Positions 45,390 to 59,284 of a stretch of DNA of 64,000 nucleotides are shown here, one piece after another; within the stretch, counting starts at the first letter, position 1, and each line of letters opens with the position of its first letter. The position numbers were made by a program, and so were the translations under genes. The notes beneath the pieces are model-generated. The model ran no database searches, was not told where the DNA came from, and saw only the letters and a program-made list of their open reading frames with translations. Source of the stretch: Micropterix aruncella (taxonomy: Eukaryota > Arthropoda > Insecta > Lepidoptera > Micropterigidae); NCBI GenBank assembly GCA_944548615.1, contig OX155965.1, positions 23,426,256-23,490,255 on the forward strand, given 5' to 3'.

Positions 45390-46870
45390 GCCTTTCCGGT
45401 CCACCAACCAACGCGGAGGGAAAGTATTGTGAACCCGCACAATGTTTTTTTTCTATATGAAGGCGGAAATATTAATTTTGAGCCCCCCTGAGTCGATTAA
45501 AACCATTTCCAGAAGAAAGACTGTCTGTATGTATGCCTGTGTGTCTGGGTGTATTCCTCCACAATAGCGCCCAATCGCTTAATCAGATTGAGCTGAAATT
45601 TGCCATGCAGGCGTAATTTGGTCATGGCAAGAGTTGAAAAGTGATTGAAACCAGTCCACCAGGGGGCGTACTACCAATATTTCAATCTCGAAATATTAGA
45701 CTTATACATATATGTACTTGAAATACAGATGACTTCTGTACCTCAGAGGTAAGGGGCCGTCCACATATTACGTAAACTCGTTTTTGGGATTTTCGACCCC
45801 CCCCCCCCCACCCCTCCCTCATGTCAACAGACGTGCCTCATCCCCCAAGATTACGTAATCAACCGAATTTGCGGAAAATGTGAAGAATCATGAACCCAGC
45901 GTTTGTAAAGTGTTTGAAGACAGTAAGTGAAAAATAACATTTTAGAATGCTATAAAATGCACTTTATTAATTCAAAGTAATTACAAATTCTCAAACTCTT
46001 TGTTTTATTTTACAGATCACAATCTTCAGACCGCAGTGACTGTAAATACGGTATTAAAGAAATAACATATTTAAGAAAGCATATAAAAATGCACATTTAA
46101 TGTGCATTTTTAATCTAAAACAATTAGAAGAAAGTCTAATTCTTTGGATATAGATCCTAATCTTCAGCCAACATTTAAGAATGCAAAATGCACATAGTTT
46201 TTCTAAAATAATAGTCTATGGTTTATTACAGGTACAAATCTTCAGACCACAGTGGCTGTGTCCATTCCGCAGTAGACCAAAAAAAATGCGATGCGGTGAC
46301 CAAAGTTGATTACTTAATCAGGACGGGTTCGTCGTTCCCCCCTTCCCCCACCACGTAATCAGGTGTAAGCCGCAGCCCCCTTCCTCCCTCGGTGATTACG
46401 TAATATATGGTCTGGGCTCGTAATATGGGCTCTGTAGTCTGTACCTCTGAGGTACCGACTTGTTGAACCAAAGACACATTGTGCAAATTTCGTTGCGATA
46501 TTTCGTATGCGAGCGACTTCCGTGAGTTCCTATGCCGCCTTATCTAGAGTGCATTAACTTCGAAGAATATAGACGAAATACACAGGATGCGTAAAGTTTC
46601 GGACTTAAAAAATCTTCCTCCTCCGATATTGTTCTTCTTCCAAGGGCTCCTATTCCGCCTTGTCTCGAGTGCTTAAAGTTTCGGTTGAAAATGTTTTTCT
46701 TCTTTCGTGGGTACCTATCCCGCCTTATCGTTGTGCTGTAGCTTTGAAGAAGTGCTTTAACTTTGAAGAAGACTGCTTAACAGGGCTTTAACTTTGAAGA
46801 AGATAGACAAAGTACAGGATACGACATAGGATACGAACGGAAGATAGACCAAGTACTCTGGTGTACTGTG
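45390..46870 (+). repeat. Interspersed repeat family C, plus copy split by a 686-bp element, with repetitive tail
   Basis: 5' part 45390-45735 (TTTCCGGTCCACCAACCAAC, GAGCTGAAATTTGCCATGCA). It resumes at 46455 (ACTTGTTGAACCAAAGACAC). From 46500 to 46870 a repetitive tail has units with CCTATCCCGCCTTATC-like and TTTAACTTTGAAGAAG words. Non-coding. Confidence 0.65.
45753..46438. mobile_element. 686-bp MITE with 16-bp flanking duplication
   Basis: Ends GGGGCCGTCCACATATTACG and, in complement, GAGCCCAGACCATATATTAC, converging on a shared ATATTACGTAA. It is flanked by CTGTACCTCAGAGGTA (45737-45752) and CTGTACCTCTGAGGTA (46439-46454), identical but for one base. The core has three related TAATCTTCAGNCC segments and a hairpin around ATGCACATTTAATGTGCAT. 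No transposase. Confidence 0.65.
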
Positions 46871-47935
46871 GTTTTAATCGGTTTGAAGCAGTTTCATTGA
46901 AGTGACCCGTGTTCGATATCGAACACGGCCCGAGAGAAGAAGACGAATGCTACTGTTGAGGATTGACAGAGGTACGATTGCAGTGCATGTGTAAACATTA
47001 TCCGCCCTAGTAGCTTCATGGAAAGTAGGGCGCTGGGGCGAGACGCTCACCAAAATAACATGGACGAGAGAGCGGCGCTGCTGACAGCTACAGCACCCCC
47101 CTCTCCCACCTCCCCCACCGCATAGGCCGTCGAATGCGCGGGAAACAGCCATTACTTTTAACATAGCCATAGCCAACAGAGGAGAGGGCTCCACAAATGT
47201 AGTACGGGGGAAGATGATTTTAAAAAATGGCCAAAAGTGTTTAATGGTTTTGCTTTCCTGGCCCAAGGGAATGTGTTTTGACCGCGCTAAAAACATGTTT
47301 TCGAGATGACGGAAATATCAATGTTGACCCCCCTGAGACGATTATCACCATTTCCAGACTGAAGTCTGTTTGTCAGTCTGTGCGTATGGCTGTGTGTGTG
47401 TATTGTGTATATAGTTTACACTAATATTTTAGTATTAATATTGAAAGTAGTTTAGTTGTCAAATAACGTCAGTACATCACAAAAACAAAAGCAGTGTATT
47501 TCCTATGCCCAGATACAGGCTGCTTGGTCTGGTTAGGCATTCGTCTAGCTAGAATAATCGTATGGGTTGTGTTCATCTCCTTATTGCTTATATTTCTAAT
47601 TACAATTTATATCTGTACGATCACACTGATAACCGATAACCCGAATGCATACCTACTAATAAATACTTAAATTTCTCCACGATAGCGCCTAAACGCTTCA
47701 TCCGATTGAGCTGAAATTTGGCATGCAGGCATCATTCGGTCATGATGCAAGATTGCAAGATTGGCAAGATTGCAAGATTGGCAAGATTGAAGCTCTCCAT
47801 TGCAAATAGTTGAGTGAATGTTCAATTACGGGTCGATAATTATACTCCCATGTATAAAAATATTTAGGACATATGCCTATCAGCCTCGTATCGTACATTC
47901 TAAACACGTTAGGACCAACTATCAGAGATCCGGCA
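46871..47935 (+). repeat. Repeat-derived interval with family C pieces
   Basis: 47310-47400 (CCCCCTGAGACGATTATCAC, then CCAGACTGAAGTCTGTTTGT) and 47675-47760 (CATCCGATTGAGCTGAAATT) are two pieces of one family C copy separated by about 275 bp of other sequence. A small ATTGCAAGATTGGCAAG tandem lies at 47749-47791. The 140-codon minus frame at 46874-47296 contains a Gly-rich stretch but no domain I recognise. Confidence 0.5.
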
Positions 47936-48440
47936 ACTAGAGTTGCCGACTACAACGGGCGAACCCGTCACCTCAGGAAGTGTTAACGATATTAGATCGT
48001 TCGGTCTCCCGTGAGGTGAGCGCAGAAGACTTAGGATGAAACAGCCCACCGTCTAGTTACGCCACACGCCCGTAAAAAGCCAACGCCTTATCGCGAGATG
48101 ACCAGGTTAATCACCCAGCGGACCGACACTCGCACCCTTACTTCCAGTTGCGACCAGATTACGCCGGTCTCCCGACTGGTTAAAGGCTCGAGGTCTCTTG
48201 CGCAGTCCCCTTCCTTACGTAGCGGAATTTCACCCGGAATTGGGTAGCCGATCGGTCGTTTCAAGAGCAATTTTCGTAAGGTAAACAAATGTCTTCGCTC
48301 TATAGGAGACAGTACTGCTTCCAGACTCCTCCGGCTCCTCCATACGTGGAGGCCGCCGGATGGGTGTTGACCCGTGAGTGTGACGGACCCTGAACACATG
48401 GGTCTTCGTGGCCAAACTGTAACAGGGCCCATTAGCTCCC
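47936..48440 (-). mobile_element. GC-rich non-autonomous element, minus copy with target duplication
   Basis: On the minus strand it starts GGGAGCTAATGGGCCC (48440) and ends CCGTTGTAGTCGGCAACTCT. Flanks CAGAGATCCGGCA (47923-47935) and CAGAGATCCTGCA (48441-48453) match in 12 of 13 bases. 505 bp, with internal deletions relative to 31615-32281. A 135-codon minus frame crosses it, but its sequence is not conserved as protein in other copies. Confidence 0.75.
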
Positions 48441-49010
48441 CAGAGATCCTGCACTGAGAAACAGTCGGTTCTTTCCTAGAGTAATACAATTCCACTTACC
48501 CTTAAATATTATATTTTCACGTTGTAATGCGAAAATGAATATCACGGTAGATGCGGGGTCCTAACACAAAGGTAACCCCTCCCCCCCCCCCCCCTCCCTA
48601 TTATCTCGCCATCCCACCCTCTAACACAATTAAAATGTTAATGCCCTCAATCTGGAATGAACCTTCATATCGGATATACATGAGCGCCTTTACGCGTATT
48701 ATTGAGGTTATATACATGACTGTACCTATATAGAAGGCTTGGGGCTATAATATACAGGGTCTTCATTTAATAAAAAGGCGTCCTATCAGGGGGGAATCTG
48801 TATTAAATCCAAGCAACTTCCGTATAAAATTAATATTTCCAAAATGAGTCTGACTTATTATTTTTTGCCATTCACAAATAAATCAACGTAGAAACTCCGC
48901 GGAAAACGATTAGGAAAGCGTATAACATGTCCATTTTTACTTTGTCGATCCACCAACCGACTAGGAGGGAAAGTATTGTGAATACGCTAAAAAAATCGAG
49001 GTGAAGAAGG
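48441..49010. other. Unassigned interval with poly(C) run and a family C start
   Basis: A C-run at 48580-48594, AT-rich sequence, then the family C 5' end at 48945-49005 (CGATCCACCAACCGACTAGG, GGAAAGTATTGTGAATACG). This leads directly into the TA array, suggesting that the array grew from the family's own GGATATATAC. Confidence 0.5.
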
Positions 49011-50396
<1,386 letters not shown>

Positions 50397-50404
50397 ATAT
50401 TTTA

Positions 50405-50765
<361 letters not shown>

Positions 50766-50769
50766 ATAC

Positions 50770-52011
50770 TAGCTGACCCGTGCCCACTTCGTTGGGCGGT
50801 AAAAATTTTTACTTGTGATGAAATTATGAGTGTGCATCGGTTAGTACTGAGTGCTATGATTTATTTCCTGACTGCCAAAAGAAGGGTTATATTTTTACTG
50901 CATATGTATGTATGTATGTATTTGCATGCTAATTTGAATATATTACCGTTATTTGTGGGTGTCTTCTTTTGAGTGTATTATTTGTGAGTGTCTTATCTCT
51001 TTAACCATTTATGCAGTAAAAGGGAAAAGTCTTTTGTCACTTGAGACGATAAACTTACTTATTTTGATATGAATTCATAATTGTTGATAATATGACCAAT
51101 AAACATGACCTAACGATTTAAATTATATTTTAAATATAAAAAACTACTTTTTGTGACTTAAATACAAAATTTAGACATATGCTTTCCCTTACTTTTTTGT
51201 AGGCATGACTAAGCTCTACAACTTTTCTCTAGAACTCAATCACATATCTCTCATCGTTGAAGCAGCGTTCGTAAGAAACGTTTTCATTCGACTGTTTTTC
51301 TCCGAATTACTTTGTAAATCCAACGACCACGAAAAAGTCTTTACGTTTCTCGGATTAATATATAGCCGTATGACACTCACAAATAACGTGGCTTTCTATT
51401 CGTAAAAGAATTTTCAAAATCGGTTCAGTAGATCCAGAGATTACTTCCTACAACGTCACAAACTTTACCTCTTTATAATATTAGTATAGAAGTATAGATT
51501 ACGTCACGGTCGCGGTTCCATAACTATGTCGTATTATCTCTTTAACTATTTATTCAGTAAAAGGTAAAAGTCTTTTGTTTTATACACTTGAGACGATAAA
51601 TTTACTTATTTTGATAAGAATTCATAAATGTTGATAATATGACCAATAAACATGACCTAACGATTTAAATTATTTTTTTTAATATAAAAAAAAATATATA
51701 TTAAAAAATCACCATAATATCGCGCACTCGGTTGGTTATCGTCATAACTATTCAAATATTTGTCCAAATTTCTCCAAATGATGTACTGTAAAAGACAAAA
51801 TTTATCTACTTCAGATACCAGATGTGATAAAAGTATTTATTTTGATATAATTATCAATTTATTACTACCAAATGTGCGTTAGAAATAATTTTTATTTTTT
51901 TATTGTATTTATGGTTCACTATTTTGGCGATAATGGCTTACACATAAAATATAGATATATGCTGTCGCTGGCTTTTTTGTAGGACTATTTAAGATAAACA
52001 TTTCCATTGTA
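50770..52011 (-). mobile_element. Helitron composite, second copy
   Basis: The minus-strand 3' end CAGCTAG (50770-50776) lies behind the GCCCAACGAAGTGGGC hairpin. It is homologous throughout to 5641-7115, with the same internal terminus TAATATTAGTATAGAAGTAT at about 51478. Its 5' part is replaced by plus-strand Helitron ends from 52012. No Rep/helicase coding. Confidence 0.75.
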
Positions 52012-52616
52012 TCCTACTAATATTATAAACGCGAAAGTTTGTATGTATGTATGGATGTTTGTTACTTTTTCACGCAAAAACTACTGAATGGATTTTGATG
52101 AAATTTTACAATAATATAGCTTACATATTAGAATAACACATAGGCTATAATTTATAAAGATATAGCGTGAATTATCTAAAATATGACGATAACTGTCAAG
52201 TAAGTAGGAAAAAAATCTAAGAAATTGACATTCGAAATTTAAATTCTATCCTACTATCCTACTAATCCTACTAATATTATCCTACTAATATTATAAACGC
52301 GAAAGTTTGTATGTATGTATGGATGTTTGTTACTCTTTCACGCAAAAACTACTGAATGGATTGTGATGAAACTTTACAATAATATAGCTTACACATCAGA
52401 ATAACACATAGGCTATAATTTATAAAGATATAGTGTGAATTATCTAAAATATAACGATAACTGTCAAGTAAGTAGGAAAAAAATCTAAGAAATTGATATC
52501 CGAAATTTAAATTCTAAGCGTCAACATATATTTTGAAAATTTTCTCCTACTATCCTACTAATATTATAAACCGCGAAAGTTTGTAAGAATGTATGGATGT
52601 TTGTTACTCTTTCACG
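52012..52616 (+). mobile_element. Three stacked Helitron 5' ends
   Basis: TCCTACTAATATTATAAACG begins copies at 52012 and 52275 (after stuttered TCCTACTA repeats) and at about 52557. Each continues with CGCGAAAGTTTGTATGTATG and TTTCACGCAAAAACTACTGA. The copies are about 250, 280 and 60 bp long and lack the CTAG 3' end. They are nested or tandem truncated insertions. Confidence 0.8.
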
Positions 52617-53250
52617 TAGAAGCCGTAGAAGACTTGGGGATAAGACAATCTAATATCTAGTTCACCAGCAACCCGTTAGAGACCAACGCCTTACGGCGAG
52701 GCACCGGGAAAGGTAACCAGCGAGCAGCCTCACACCCTAACTACCAGTTTTGGCAGGATATCTTCGTATGAATTAACCTTCAGGATACTTCCGTCCTCCC
52801 GGCTGGTTACGGGTCCGAAGTCGCTTACGCAACATCTACTTGTTGTATTACAGCGGTAATTCAGTTTGTGTTTATCGCGGACCTGGGCGTTCTTCGCCCG
52901 TAGTGCCGCACAGGATCGAGTGGCCCAAGGTCATTTCAAGAGTGGCATGACATCAGATGAAACATCCACCCCCGATGCTTAGGAAACAGTGTATTTCCAT
53001 AGTCTTCAGATCTCTTTAGCAATTAGTTAGAATGCACAACCGATTGGCTTCGCCGACCGATGCGCAAACTTTCCAGTGGCGCCGGGATGCAATCCCGCCG
53101 GGAGAAACCGGTCCACCAGCTCTGAGACCTGAGACACGGGAGTCTTACCCGGGGTAGCCTTCCACATAGGAGCTGAATCGTGAGTTGAGCCGATCCGAGA
53201 ACTAAATGGATCTTGTAGCCCAACTGCACGAAACCGTTCACCACATAGGT
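52617..53250 (-). repeat. GC-rich repeat family, subfamily B, long minus copy
   Basis: Complement-sense blocks: CTACAAGATCCATTTAGTTC (5' part near 53215), GGATTGCATCCCGGCGCCAC, CCGCTGTAATACAACAAGTA, CGGTGCCTCGCCGTAAGGCG and CTTCTACGGCTTCTACGTG. It lacks the final 100 bp of the 3' end. Non-coding. Confidence 0.65.
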
Positions 53251-54759
53251 AATGTATTATCTGTATTTTACACAGGTAATATATAGTGTGTATTTTACAC
53301 AGACAAATGTATTTCCTTACACGCCAGCGGCATTTTAATAATCTTTATTTTCAAGACGCGCTTATGTGCCACTGTAGTGTAAGTTAACTGCAAGACATTG
53401 CCATTTATTTATTTCCATAATTTAAGTTACAATTTACAAAAAGAAAATCCTTGTCCTAACACAAAAACATTTTATAATAAGTGTACATATTATACCTAGC
53501 TTAAAAAGGAAATTCATCTTTTGACATAACGGTTTACCACCTCACCAGGTATGAACCTGTGATGAGGTGGTACCATATGCCATGTGGCAATACTCGACTC
53601 ATAATTTCTAAGTGCAAGTAAAGAGTTCTTTTATCTATTTATTTACTAAAAATAGTTATATTTCGAAAACAGAGCGACCAGTAAGCAAAACGAAAACAGA
53701 GCGACCAGTAAACAAAACGTATAACTTATTTGTAACTTGAAACAACCCAGGGAATCAATTGGCAAATACACATACCTATCCGTTTCCTCGCGAGCTTATA
53801 ATTATGCAGTATTATAATTATGCAGTAGCTTTAGATGAAACATACACCAAGATTATTTTGTCCAAGTATTTAAACTGCCATAAAAAGCACATTTATTTCT
53901 ACTTTTTTAGCGTGACTGTACACTGTCTTTATAAAGACAATAATACGCGTAAATGCGCTCATGCATATAATCCGACATGAGTGACAACATATTAATATAA
54001 TCCGATATGAGTGAACCGACCTAACACTCGTATATAGGGCGTTTATGAGAACAGATATAATAAAATTTACAAGCCCAAGTTGGGTTTAAAAGCATGCGTG
54101 CTTCTGCTAAAAATCAATAGTTTTACTTACCATTTAGCCCTGGATTCGGCAGCGTGAAACGAAAGGAAACGTGGTGATTATTAAACAAACCCGTACTCAA
54201 AGGGTTTTACATCATTACATTACATGTAACCGAATGCTTTAATAATATAAACTATCAAATAATTTCGGTTCAGCCGCATTTGGCAAACTTAAGTTAAATT
54301 GTTTAGGATGGGGTAAAGGCAAAAGAGGGTTTACAACGATTGATCAAATATGAACACGGGTACAAAATGAATAATACATAGTAGAAAATTAAGCCCGTAA
54401 CTGCCCACGTTGAAAGAGTGTATGAACCCAGGTTCGCCATTTGTTGTCGGTGCCTTTACCTTCGAATCTGTTACGAAATGTACACACCTCCAATAACACC
54501 AGAGAAAAATCGAAATACGTTTAACGGCTGCAAATAGTTGTTACTTCGGACTCTCGTCTTAAATGGATTCTCGGAGGACGAAGGCAACCGACCCTTTACA
54601 CGACTCATTAGATAACATTACATTTGCGTAGTATCCAATTGACGGCTAAAATCGCTATCGAGAATAGCGCAGTAGGTGGTGAACACTATAGATCAGCAAT
54701 GGTCGCAGTATTACACGGCTCATAAATACCTTAGAAAAGCCAAAATAGAAATTTAAAAA
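53251..54759. other. No supported gene
   Basis: A hairpin with TACCACCTCA/TGAGGTGGTA arms (53534-53571), a tandem duplication of CGAAAACAGAGCGACCAGTA (53666-53718), and a block at 54640-54665 shared with 28750-28775. No open frame with a recognisable product. Confidence 0.4.
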
Positions 54760-55165
54760 AAATACGTAGCGGATATACGGCGTCTAGCGAATCTATCGCG
54801 GACCAAGGCATCCCTTGTTTGGCTCTTCGCTCGGTATTAGGTAGCCGAATTGTCGTTTCAAGAGCAGCTGCCGTAAGGTAAACAACTACCCCCGCTCGCT
54901 CTATAAGAAACAATACCGTTTCCAGACTCCCCCGCTGTCGGTCGGAATGCATAATCGATCGGCTGACGCCGCAAGTTGCGCAGACCGTCCAGGGCGCCCG
55001 AATGTTGACACCTAGGGAAATTGGCCCAAAGGCCAGAATCCTACCCGGGCTCTCACTTCTGCGTAGAGGCCGCCGGATTGGTGGTGAGCCGTAAGTTAGA
55101 CCGACCCTAAACGCATGTGACTTAGTGGCCTGACTGCCACAGGGCCCATTATCTCCCGTAAGATA
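54760..55165 (-). repeat. GC-rich repeat family, subfamily A, minus copy lacking the 3' end
   Basis: The minus-strand 5' end GGGAGATAATGGGCCC lies at about 55158. It contains GGTCCGCGATAGATTCGCTA and CGGGGGTAGTTGTTTACCTT-like blocks and breaks off at about 54760. Confidence 0.65.
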
Positions 55166-55243
55166 AGGACTAGCTTGGAGACAGGTGGAGAAGGGGAAGG
55201 GGGAAGGGGTATTTATACATTAATTAAAGTAAATATCTCTTAA

Positions 55244-55899
55244 CCCTTCGAGTAGCGGCATAATTTCATGGTAGACCGCGGCAATTTATTGGAATTTGTT
55301 GCAATGTCGCCACGCTCGACAAAAAAGTCCTATTACTATAGAACTACTATAGCAATCATAAAAAGAATAACTGTCCAATGATCGCACTGAAATTTCGTAT
55401 ATAGAATATTGAAATGTCATTTTGTAAAACAATTAGATAATCATGAATAAATATGAGAAAGTCGAAAAAGTGAAAAAAACTCGACATTTCTAACTTGTAC
55501 TTGTCTTACGGAAAAATACGGAACCTATTTAGAAATTTTGTAAATTCTATCGTGATCTTTATTAGATTCTCTATCAACGTTAATATTTCGTTATGCTTAT
55601 ACGAAATATTTAGACATTAGATCATAAAACCAATATTTTTTTATTTCTCGAAAAAAAAAAATGATGTTTGACAATGGAATTTTACCAGAAATATCCGTGA
55701 AATGACGCGCGAAATTATTCTAGCGGCCGTCTATGTATCTATTGTAATAATGAGATATTTGGTATGGCTTTTAGGATGAGTTCGAATTAGAAAATAATAT
55801 TACTGTGCGCTCCGGGAGCAAGCCGACAATATTGGTCGTTACGTAGTCAACGGTGTTCTGATGTGCAACCAAATTGGGTCCTTACGTAGCCGAAGGGTT
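55244..55899. mobile_element. piggyBac-type MITE, complete
   Basis: The left end CCCTTCGAGTAGCGGCA follows TTAA (55240-55243). The right end CGTAGCCGAAGGGTT precedes TTAA (55900-55903). The inverted ends (CCCTTCG...) and TTAA borders match piggyBac-like elements. 656 bp, no transposase. Its left 285 bp recurs at 11963. Confidence 0.7.
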
Positions 55900-55903
55900 T
55901 TAA

Positions 55904-56344
55904 TATATTTCTTCAGTGTACCGTATCCGCGTAGTCCGCACACTAGACAGTATAAGTAGATTTGTAAATACAAACCTAGCTATCTGCGCCAGACGTGTAA
56001 CTAATATCCAGAGTAATCTAGCCGCAATTAAAACTTGACAAAAGCTCATCTCGCTCCCCCCCCCCTCCGTAGGGGGTAAAAGCTTTTCAATTTGTCGTTT
56101 CCTCTGCGGCGCTTAGCGTAGGGAGAGTGGGGGTGAATAGGGAGGGAGGGGGTAAGGGAAACCTCGAGTGGACAAATGCGCGAGGACGGACCGGACGAGC
56201 TAATAAAGGAAAGCTCGCTCACAATGCGGCTTTCACTTATTTCCGTGTAGCCATTGTTAGCCCTAACCCAACGGACTGAGGGCATATTATTGCGTGCGTT
56301 TTGCATTCAACACGGAGGGAGGGGGAGAGGATATATTCGCAGAA
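55904..56344. other. Unassigned interval, GC-mixed
   Basis: Contains C- and G-runs (56056-56064, 56137-56153) and no recognisable gene. Confidence 0.35.
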
Positions 56345-56875
56345 TGTAGCTTTGCTCCTCGTCAAGCAAACAGACAATTCAGAAAAGTTGATTATGTGAA
56401 AGCTTATGTGATTCCTGTCGAGTATGCTTCAATGTATGTATTAATTTATTCATTTCTTTATTAATTTAGGGGAAACATACATTGAAGCATACAGATAATT
56501 CACTACAGTTGATCAAGTGAAAGTAAGATTGAGACCTGTCGAGTACCCATGCTTCAAAATGTATATATTTATTTATTTAATTATTATTTATTTTAAGGAA
56601 ACACACATTAAAGCATACAGATAGTTCAAAAGATTATGCGAAATCTGTCGAGTATGCTTCAATGTATAGTATTTATTTATTTTAAAGAAAACATACATTG
56701 AAACATATAGATAATTTACTAGAGATGATTAGGTGAAAGTATACGTGAAATTTGTCGAGTATGCTTCAATGTATGTATTTATTTAATCATTTCATTATTT
56801 TAAGGAAAACATACATAGAAACATACAGATAAAACACTAAAGTTGATTATGTGAAAGTATATATTTATGTAAAAA
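56345..56875. repeat. Tandem repeat, 107-122-bp units each with an internal hairpin
   Basis: GTCGAGTATGCTTCAATGTA (with small variations) starts at 56417, 56539, 56647 and 56754. Within each unit ATGCTTCAATGTATGT is followed 40-60 bp later by its complement ACATACATTGAAGCAT around a TTTATTTA-rich loop. About four and a half units. Confidence 0.85.
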
Positions 56876-57524
56876 ATATCTTACGGTGAGGCATCGAGAA
56901 AGGTACCCAGCGGGCAGCCTCGCCCCCAACTATCAGTTTTGGAAGGATATCTCCGTCTAAAATTAACCATCATGATACCTCCAACCTCCCGACTGGTTAC
57001 GGGTTCGAAGTCGCTTGCACGACCTCTACCTGCCGTATGTTCAACGGTGATTCAGTTTGAATCTATCGCGGACCAATGGCATATTTTACCCGGCTCTGAA
57101 TTCAGGATCTGGTAGCTAAATTGTCATTTCAAGAGTGGCTGAAGACAGGTCAACATCCACTCCCGCTGCTTAGAAGACAGTATATTTCCATAGTCCCCAT
57201 ACTCCTTCAGCGATTAATCTACCGACTAGCTAAGCGAGCATTCCCCTTAGAGGCCGACGCATTGCGGCGAGGCACCGGGAAAGGTACCCAGCGGGCAGCC
57301 TCGTCTCCTAACTACCATTTTCGGAAGGATATCTACCTACATCTGAAAATACGTCCAACCTCCCGACTGGTTACGAGTCTGAGGTCGCATGCGCGATCTC
57401 TACCTGCAGTATATTCAGCGGTGATTTAGTTTGAATCTATCACGGATCTTTGATATAAATTCCCGGCTCTGACTTTAGAATCAGTTAGCCAAATAGTCAT
57501 TTCAAAAGTGGTAGACGACAGGTC
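56876..57524 (-). repeat. GC-rich repeat family, subfamily B, two tandem minus copies
   Basis: Two copies in the same orientation, about 56876-57232 and 57236 onward, each with GCGAGGCACCGGGAAAGGTA and TCCCGACTGGTTACGRGT-type blocks. The second is interrupted by the LINE at 57530 and resumes at 59285. Confidence 0.7.
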
Positions 57525-57529
57525 AACAT

Positions 57530-59284
57530 TTATTTATTTATTTATTTATTTGCAGCTGTTATAAAAAACATATACAAAAAAAAAAAAACAAGAACACACA
57601 CATTAAAAATTAAAACTATAAATAGACAAAGACTATGAAATAAAGCTACAAACGCTGCAAATTAGGGGTATCCTCAGGATATCTCTTATCCTGGTTTTCA
57701 GGACACACCTATTAATTATTGATACATAGGTATATGATTTTTAAAATAAAATAACCAAATCAAATAAATCTTAAAACAAAAAATCCAAATAATCCTAAGC
57801 AAATAAATACACAAATCGAAATAATCAAAATCAAGATATTTAACATCAAATGATATTAAAAGAAAATAACGTAATTACATAAATTTAATAATCTACATAT
57901 AATAAATCAAAAATAATCAAAATCAAAATATTTAACATTAAATAATCAGTTACAAATTAATAAATAAACGAAGACAATAGTAATAATCCAATTGCAATAG
58001 TTATTTTAATATAAAATCAAATTATGACATCTAAATATCTTCCTTTAATAATAAACTTTTAAAGTGGTCCTTAAATACTGCAATTGATTTCGATCGCAAA
58101 GCCATTCCCAACCGATTCCATACAACCGCAGAATAATACGAAAAGCTGCACTCGAAATGTGTAGTTTTGTGCTTGGGTGTTATAGCAAGTTGTTCACGTG
58201 CCCGTGTTGAATGGACATGCCGGTTACGGGACCACGTCATAATCGAGTAAAGATATCGCGGCTGTTTATTGCGTACTACCTTGAGTACAAGGGTCGCAAG
58301 ATGGAGCTGCCTTCTTTTACTCATATTCAACATGGAAGCTTTCGCAAGGAATGGTGACACATGATGACGTGGAGGAATCCTAAAGCAAAATCTTGCGCAG
58401 GCATTTTGCAGTCTCTGAAGTCTCCGCTCAGTCTTCCTATATAGACAGGGGCCGTACACACAGTCGCCATAGTCCATTATAGACAATATAAGGGCATTTA
58501 CAAGTAGTATTCTGATTCTGACGCTGAGGTACTCCCGAATTCTGTATAAGGCCTTTAGACGTGAGAAACCCCACCCAACGCTTTTGCTGACATGTTCCTC
58601 AAACCGTAATTTCCCATCAAATAGAATACCCAGATTTTTAGCCGTAGTGACCAGTGGTATTGGCAAACTGTCCACCATTATAGGAAGAGAGCCATAGTTA
58701 GCAATTTTAGTCCTGCCCTGTTTCGACCCAATAATCATAAAACATGACTTCGAATGGTTGATTTGTAAGCCATGTTTATTGGACCAAGCGGATAACCTTT
58801 CAAGATCGGCATTGATTAGGCTGACTGCTGAAAATGGACAATTCGTGTCTATGGAATGCATTAATTGAGTGTCGTCGGCATATAGATGATAGCGACAGTT
58901 TTCAAAATTTGCAGCTATGTCAGAAGTATATAGTGCAAATAAGACCGGGCCCAGTATCGATCCCTGTGATACGCCTGTTTTAACTTCACGAAGAGAGGAA
59001 ATCGATTGACGGTCAATACATCTTTCAAAATTACTTTTTGAAAACGCTCTCACAGATAACTACGTATCAATTCGCATGCTGACCCAGAAAAGCCTAGATG
59101 TAAAAGTTTTGCCACCAGAAGAGAGTGATCCAGAGAATCAAAAGCCTTGCTGTAATCTAAAAGTATGAGGGCAGTTGCTTTGCCTTTATCCATGTTGGAT
59201 AGACATAAATTTGTGACGTGCGCCAGCGCAGTAGAGGTGCTATGATTGCGGCGAAAGCATCATATCACATCATCACATCACAAA
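57530..59284 (-). mobile_element. CR1/Daphne-like LINE, 5' truncated, inserted in a GC-rich repeat
   Basis: Minus-oriented, with a (TAAA)n tail seen as TTTATTTATTTA at 57529-57552. AACAT flanks both sides (57525-57529, 59285-59289), and joining them restores the host repeat. The 3' UTR occupies 57553-58030. The 5' truncation lies near 59245, before the palm domain. Confidence 0.8.
58031..59245 (-). pseudogene. LINE ORF2 reverse transcriptase, near-intact C-terminal part
   Basis: Upstream frame (59240-59060): LCLSNMDKGKATALILLDYS then KAFDSLDHSLL and LIRSYL before a stop/frameshift. The 340-codon frame from 59053 follows: KTGVSQGSILGPVLFALYTS, catalytic YADD (residues 58-61 of that frame), KNLGILFDGKLRFEEHV, SIMDYGDCVYGP, LQRLQNACARFCF and the C-terminal VWNRLGMALRSKS. 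A single lesion near 59055 breaks an otherwise good RT. No endonuclease domain. Confidence 0.85.

Noticed and set aside
46874..47296. A 140-codon protein with a Gly-rich segment
   Set aside because: No domain, no start context and flanked by repeat pieces; left as unassigned.
48088..48495. A 135-codon gene in the GC-rich repeat
   Set aside because: The frame is not kept in other copies of the family; shared short peptides follow from shared nucleotide sequence.
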